Of a stretch of 9,335 nucleotides of DNA, positions 6,115 through 9,335 are shown piece by piece; the stretch's first letter is position 1, and each line of letters begins with the position of its first letter. A program made the position numbers and the translations under genes. The DNA comes from Candidatus Eisenbergiella stercorigallinarum. Lineage in GTDB: Bacteria > Bacillota > Clostridia > Lachnospirales > Lachnospiraceae. Location of the stretch: the NCBI GenBank assembly GCA_019120525.1, contig DWUW01000141.1, forward strand, positions 1-9,335. The letters are read 5' to 3'. The notes below the pieces were generated by a model that was not told the origin of the DNA, did not search any database, and saw only the letters and a list, made by a program, of their open reading frames with translations.

Positions 6115-7182
6115 ATGACAAAGATAGATATTATATCAGGATTTCTCGGCGCGGGAAAGACCACGCTGATCCGAAAGCTCCTGAAGGAGGCTCTGGCGGG
6201 AAGCCAGGTAGTCCTGATCGAAAATGAATTCGGGGAGATCGGCATTGACGGCGGTTTCCTGAAGGAATCCGGGATTGAGATCCGGGAAATGAACTCCGGC
6301 TGCATCTGCTGTTCCCTGGTGGGGGATTTCGGGACCTCCCTGAAGGAAGTGATGGAGACCTATCATCCGGACCGCATCCTGATCGAGCCATCCGGTGTAG
6401 GCAAGCTTTCCGATGTGATGAAAGCGGTGGAAAACGTGGATATGGAGCTTACCTTAAACAGCGCCGTGGCCGTGGTGGACGCTTCCAAGTGCCGGATGTA
6501 TATGAAGAATTTCGGCGAATTTTTTATCAACCAGATCGAACATGCAGGAACCATTATTTTGAGCAGGACTGATGTGGCGAGCCCTGAGAAGGTACAGCAG
6601 GCGGTAGACCTGATCCGTGAGCACAACAGCAGGGCGGCCCTTATTACCACGCCCATTTCCGGGCTGGATGGAAAGGAAATCCTTAAGACCATCGAGAACG
6701 GCTCCGAACTGGAAAAGGAGCTGATGAAGGAGGTCATGGAGCATCATCATGAGCACGGGGAGGAATGCGGCTGCCAGGAGCACCATCATGAGCACCACCA
6801 TGAACACGGGGAGGAATGCGGCTGCCATGAGCACCACCATGAGCACGGGGAGGAATGCGGCTGCCAGGGACATCATCATGAGCACGGACATCACCATCAT
6901 CATGCGGATGAAGTGTTCACCAGCTGGGGGATGGAGACCCCCGCGGTTTATTCCAGGGAAAGGGTGGAGAAAATCCTGGAGGCTCTGGACGATGAGGAGA
7001 CCTATGGGTTCGTCCTGCGGGCGAAGGGGATGCTTCCTGAGAAAGACGGCTCCTGGATCCATTTTGACTATGTGCCGGGAGAAGGCAGCGTAAGGGAGGG
7101 AGCTCCCGACGTGACCGGCAAATTCTGTGTGATCGGCTCCGGACTGCGTGAAGACGCCCTGAAGGAGCTTTTCACCGCCTGA
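6115..7182 (+). CDS. COG0523 (CobW/ZNG-type) GTPase with His/Cys-rich repeat insert
   Basis: A G3E-family GTPase predicted to use GTP hydrolysis to hand a metal, most often zinc in this family, to a client protein in the cytoplasm. It has 355 residues. Walker A is GFLGAGKT (9-16), followed by IENEFGEIGIDGG. The metal-binding CxCC motif is CICC at 63-66 within NSGCICCS. Walker B is ILIEPSG (88-94). The position of the usual NKxD base-recognition motif reads SRTD (150-153). Residues 210-263 form a metal-binding insert with 25 histidines and 6 cysteines. The CobW C-terminal domain follows (about 265-355; FVLRAKGMLP, WIHFDYVPGE, FCVIGSGL). Start choice: GGAGG at 6105-6109 lies 5 bases before ATG 6115; in-frame ATGs at 6085 and 6103 are less well placed. 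It is followed 19 bases later by a second, divergent GTPase of the same family. The metal and client are not shown by the sequence. Confidence 0.92.
   Translation: MTKIDIISGFLGAGKTTLIRKLLKEALAGSQVVLIENEFGEIGIDGGFLKESGIEIREMNSGCICCSLVGDFGTSLKEVMETYHPDRILIEPSGVGKLSDVMKAVENVDMELTLNSAVAVVDASKCRMYMKNFGEFFINQIEHAGTIILSRTDVASPEKVQQAVDLIREHNSRAALITTPISGLDGKEILKTIENGSELEKELMKEVMEHHHEHGEECGCQEHHHEHHHEHGEECGCHEHHHEHGEECGCQGHHHEHGHHHHHADEVFTSWGMETPAVYSRERVEKILEALDDEETYGFVLRAKGMLPEKDGSWIHFDYVPGEGSVREGAPDVTGKFCVIGSGLREDALKELFTA
6742..6903 (+). repeat. Coding 39-base tandem repeat (His/Cys-rich)
   Basis: Three near-identical 39-base units at 6742-6780, 6793-6831 and 6832-6870 each encode 13 residues of the form HHHEHGEECGC plus two residues. 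A 12-base partial unit (HHHE) lies between copies 1 and 2. A degenerate fourth partial copy with extra His codons runs from 6871 to 6903. The length and number of units keep the GTPase frame open. Differences are mostly CAT/CAC changes. Such a repeat can gain or lose units by slippage without breaking the protein. Confidence 0.9.
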
Positions 7183-7201
7183 TTTTCAGGGAGGCAAGCA
7201 T

Positions 7202-8137
7202 ATGAAACCTGTATATATCCTTAACGGCTTCCTGGAAAGCGGGAAGACGGAATTTATCACCTACACGCTGGACCAGCCCTATTTCCAGATTCAGGGAAAG
7301 ACGCTGATCATACGCTGTGAGGACGGTGAGAACGAATATGACGCCGCTCTCTTAAAGAGGAGCAATTGTGTTCTGGAACCGGTGGAGTCCGAGTCGGATT
7401 TTGTGCCGGAGCATCTGCTGGAACTTGAGAAAAAGCATAAGCCGGAACGGATCATCATCGAGTACAACGGTATGTGGAACTTCAGGGACATGAAGCTGCC
7501 CTGGCACTGGCGCGTGGAGCAGCAGATCACGACGATTGACGCTTCCACCTTCGCCGCGTATTTCACCAATATGAAATCCCTTCTGGCCGAAATGCTGCGG
7601 AAATCGGAAATGATCATCTTTAACCGCTGCGACGGGCTGGATGAGCAGACGCTTGCCGCGTACCGGAGGAATGTCAAGGCGCTGAACCAGCAGGGAGAGA
7701 TCATCTTTGAGGACCGCAACGGAGAGATCGACCAGATGTTTGAGGAAGACCTGCCTTTCTCCCTGGACGCGGACCCGATCGCCCTGGACGATATGGGGTA
7801 CGGGATCTGGTATATCGATTCCCTGGACAGGCTGGACCGGTATGTTGGGAAAAATATCCAGTTCACGGCCATGGTGATGAAGCCGGATGGCTATCCGGAG
7901 GATCATTTCATCCCGGGACGGATGGCAATGACCTGCTGCGCGGAGGACATGGCTTTTCTCGGCTATGTGTGTGTCTGGAAGGATGCGCGGGAGTTAAAAG
8001 ATCGGGACTGGGTGAAGGTCACCGCCCGTGTGGAAAAAGAGTATTGGGCGGAGTACGGCGGGGAAGGGCCGGTGCTCCATGCCAGCAGTGTAGTGAAGAC
8101 GAAGGCTCCGAAGGAGCAGGTGATCAGTTTCGTATAA
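7202..8137 (+). CDS. Divergent COG0523-type GTPase with YcgQ/TIGR03943-like C-terminus
   Basis: The N-terminal half (about residues 1-190) is a P-loop GTPase resembling the neighbouring COG0523 protein. Walker A is GFLESGKT (9-16), a Walker-B-like strand is RIIIEYNG (83-90), and the base-recognition motif is NRCD (141-144). The CxCC metal motif and the GEIGID segment are absent; the equivalent region reads RCEDGENEYDAALLKRSNCV. The C-terminal part (about 215-300; IQFTAMVMKP, FIPGRMAMTCCAEDMAFLGYVC, ELKDRDWVKVTARVEKE) matches from memory the C-terminal domain of YcgQ/TIGR03943 proteins, which are often coded near COG0523 GTPases and DUF318 permeases. The Cys pair is at 245-246. AGGGAGG at 7188-7194 lies 7 bases before the ATG, and the gap to the first GTPase is 19 bases, so the two are probably co-translated. 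It may be a partner in the same metal-transfer pathway. The family assignment of the first half is firm; the C-terminal assignment needs a profile search. Confidence 0.8.
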   Translation: MKPVYILNGFLESGKTEFITYTLDQPYFQIQGKTLIIRCEDGENEYDAALLKRSNCVLEPVESESDFVPEHLLELEKKHKPERIIIEYNGMWNFRDMKLPWHWRVEQQITTIDASTFAAYFTNMKSLLAEMLRKSEMIIFNRCDGLDEQTLAAYRRNVKALNQQGEIIFEDRNGEIDQMFEEDLPFSLDADPIALDDMGYGIWYIDSLDRLDRYVGKNIQFTAMVMKPDGYPEDHFIPGRMAMTCCAEDMAFLGYVCVWKDARELKDRDWVKVTARVEKEYWAEYGGEGPVLHASSVVKTKAPKEQVISFV

Positions 8138-8158
8138 GGCGGATGGAAAGGCGGGAAT

Positions 8159-8941
8159 ATGGCGGCACAGACGCAGAAGGAGCTGGAACAGCTGAAAAAG
8201 AGATTTCAGGAACTGGCGGAAAAAGCCTTCCGGCAGAACGTGTTTGCCTTTACCGGCTTTCTGTCCCTGGCGGAACAGGACGCGCTGCTGGAGGCCATGG
8301 GAAGAAATCCCGTCTGTCCCTTTACGCTCTGGGGAGGAAAAGAAGACTGTGAAAGGCGGATGGCCCGCTTCGGATCCCCCGAGGAATTTGGATATGAGGA
8401 GGAGTTTCCCATTGCCGCCCTGAAGGTGAGCCCTCTTTCGGAAAAATTCGCGCAGGACTGTTCCCACAGGGATTTCCTGGGGGCGCTGATGCATCTTGGG
8501 ATCGACAGGGGTACGGTGGGAGATATTTTCCCGGAAGGAAAGCATGCCTGGATCTTCTGCACGGAGACGGTCGCGCCCTTTATCTGTGAAAATCTGGACA
8601 GGGTCAGACATACCGCCGTGCGCTGCGAAAAGCTGGACAGGGAGGCGGATGCCGGACAGTGGCCTGCCCCGGTTGTCCCGGAGCCGGTGCGCCTGGTGGT
8701 GAGCGCCAACCGGGCGGACGCTGTGGCGGCGAAGGCGTTCCATCTGTCCAGAGGCCAGAGCCTGGAGCTGTTCCGGGCGGGGAAGGTTTATGTGAACGGC
8801 AGGCTGTGTGAGAATAACAGCCTGCTTCTGAAGCCTCAGGATGTGGTGAGCGTCAGAGGGTTTGGGCGTTTTGTGCTTCTGGAAGAGGGGGAAGAGACGA
8901 AAAAGGGAAGGCTTGGCGTGACGGTGGGCCTGTACCGCTGA
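8159..8941 (+). CDS. ylmH: YlmH-family S4-domain RNA-binding protein
   Basis: YlmH proteins bind RNA through a C-terminal S4 domain and are linked to the ribosome, including handling of stalled peptidyl-tRNA in Bacillus. The 260-residue product has the usual family length. The central domain carries the family signature HRDFLGALMHLGIDRGTVGDI (residues 103-123), preceded by FPIAALKVSPLSEKF. The S4 domain covers about residues 185-240 (AKAFHLSRGQSLELFRAGKVYVNGR, then DVVSVRGFGRFVL). AAAGG at 8147-8151 lies 7 bases before the ATG. The gap to the second GTPase is 21 bases, suggesting one transcript. In Bacillus ylmH lies in the cell-division cluster beside divIVA; here it sits after metal GTPases instead, so this location does not itself support a division role. 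Confidence 0.88.
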   Translation: MAAQTQKELEQLKKRFQELAEKAFRQNVFAFTGFLSLAEQDALLEAMGRNPVCPFTLWGGKEDCERRMARFGSPEEFGYEEEFPIAALKVSPLSEKFAQDCSHRDFLGALMHLGIDRGTVGDIFPEGKHAWIFCTETVAPFICENLDRVRHTAVRCEKLDREADAGQWPAPVVPEPVRLVVSANRADAVAAKAFHLSRGQSLELFRAGKVYVNGRLCENNSLLLKPQDVVSVRGFGRFVLLEEGEETKKGRLGVTVGLYR

Positions 8942-8946
8942 CGGCG

Positions 8947-8969
8947 TTCCCGCGCCGCTTGGGCGGGAA
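8947..8969 (+). other. Hairpin between ylmH and the membrane protein gene
   Basis: TTCCCGC (8947-8953) and GCGGGAA (8963-8969) form a perfect 7-base-pair stem around a 9-base loop, in the 44-base gap after the ylmH stop. No T-run follows (next bases are AGGGAAAGG), so it is a poor intrinsic terminator. It may trim expression between the two genes or be incidental. Confidence 0.45.
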
Positions 8970-8985
8970 AGGGAAAGGTGAGGAA

Positions 8986-9335
8986 ATGTATCGTTATACG
9001 GCTGTGCAGTGGGCTTTCTTTTTCTTTTTTTACTGCTTTTTCGGCTGGTGTTTTGAATCCGCCTATGTATCCCTCTGCAAAAGAAAATTTGTGAACCGTG
9101 GGTTTATCCGGGGACCCTTTCTGCCTCTGTACGGCTCCGGGGCGGTCATGATGCTTCTGGTATCCGCTCCGGTGAAGGACAGCCTGGTCCTGGTTTTTCT
9201 GGCGGGCTGCGTGGGCGCGACCGCCCTGGAATATGTGACCGGGGTGGTTATGGAGGCTTTGTTTAAGGTCCGTTACTGGGATTATTCCAATCAGCGCTTT
9301 CAATTTCAGGGACAGATCTGTCTGAGTTCCACGCT
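8986..9335 (+). CDS. ABC_trans_CmpB family integral membrane protein, 3' truncated
   Basis: The frame opens at ATG 8986 and runs off the window, giving 116 complete codons. The start is supported by AGGTGA at 8976-8981. The protein begins with a strongly hydrophobic helix (QWAFFFFFYCFFGWCFES) followed by the family pattern CKRKFVNRGFIRGPFLPLYGSG. A second hydrophobic segment with ATALEYVTG and then KVRYWDYSNQRFQFQGQICL comes next. This pattern is that of the putative ABC-transporter permease family (PF06541, ABC_trans_CmpB, formerly a DUF). It is an integral membrane protein usually of several helices, abundant in Clostridia and without a firmly proven function. No ATPase partner is visible in the window. 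Whether it belongs to the ylmH transcript is uncertain. Confidence 0.85.
   Translation, partial: MYRYTAVQWAFFFFFYCFFGWCFESAYVSLCKRKFVNRGFIRGPFLPLYGSGAVMMLLVSAPVKDSLVLVFLAGCVGATALEYVTGVVMEALFKVRYWDYSNQRFQFQGQICLSST

Noticed and set aside
5933..6227. Short + strand open frames between rnpB and the first GTPase
   Set aside because: They overlap the GTPase start in other frames, have no ribosome site at a proper distance, and span a likely promoter and leader.
6454..7062. Reverse-strand open frame opposite the His-rich GTPase
   Set aside because: Its Met/Val/Leu-rich hydrophobic stretch is simply the complement of the CAT/CAC repeat; there is no independent evidence for a membrane protein.

Overview
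The window is a GC-rich, gene-dense stretch of a Gram-positive chromosome, most likely from a member of the Clostridia and probably a Lachnospiraceae relative. Several points support this. The gene order dnaG-rpoD-trmK is the classic Firmicutes macromolecular-synthesis arrangement. The RNase P RNA is class A, whereas most Bacilli carry class B. The window also holds a TGS/ThrRS-like nucleoside kinase, a YlmH protein and an ABC_trans_CmpB membrane protein. All protein genes I accept are on the + strand, and most have a clear Shine-Dalgarno site.

Bases 1-5364 form one tightly spaced block: DNA primase (dnaG, 5' end outside the window), the primary sigma factor (rpoD), tRNA adenine-22 N1-methyltransferase (trmK) and a three-part nucleoside kinase made of a TGS domain, a ThrRS-editing-like domain and a uridine-kinase/PRK domain. 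Gaps are about 20-40 bases and no terminator is visible between them.

Bases 5365-6114 contain no protein gene. They hold a sigma-A type promoter, the RNase P RNA gene (rnpB), an imperfect stem-loop, a strong intrinsic terminator with a possible competing pairing, and then a second promoter (TTGACA, 17 bases, CAAAAT) with a leader of about 95 bases.

Bases 6115-8941 look like one transcription unit. It contains two consecutive COG0523 (CobW-type) GTPases and a YlmH-type S4 RNA-binding protein. The first GTPase has the metal-binding CxCC motif and a 54-residue histidine/cysteine-rich insert built from a 39-base tandem repeat. The second lacks CxCC and appears to carry a C-terminal domain like that of YcgQ/TIGR03943. 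A metal-handling GTPase pair is the likely theme. From base 8986 to the window edge runs the start of an ABC_trans_CmpB family membrane protein.

The parts most worth a second look are the paired COG0523 GTPases with an unusual division of motifs, the nucleoside kinase whose ThrRS-like domain has lost all four zinc ligands, the rnpB trailer structure, and the altered CCA-binding loop of the RNase P RNA. I see no CRISPR array, insertion sequence, tRNA or phage gene.
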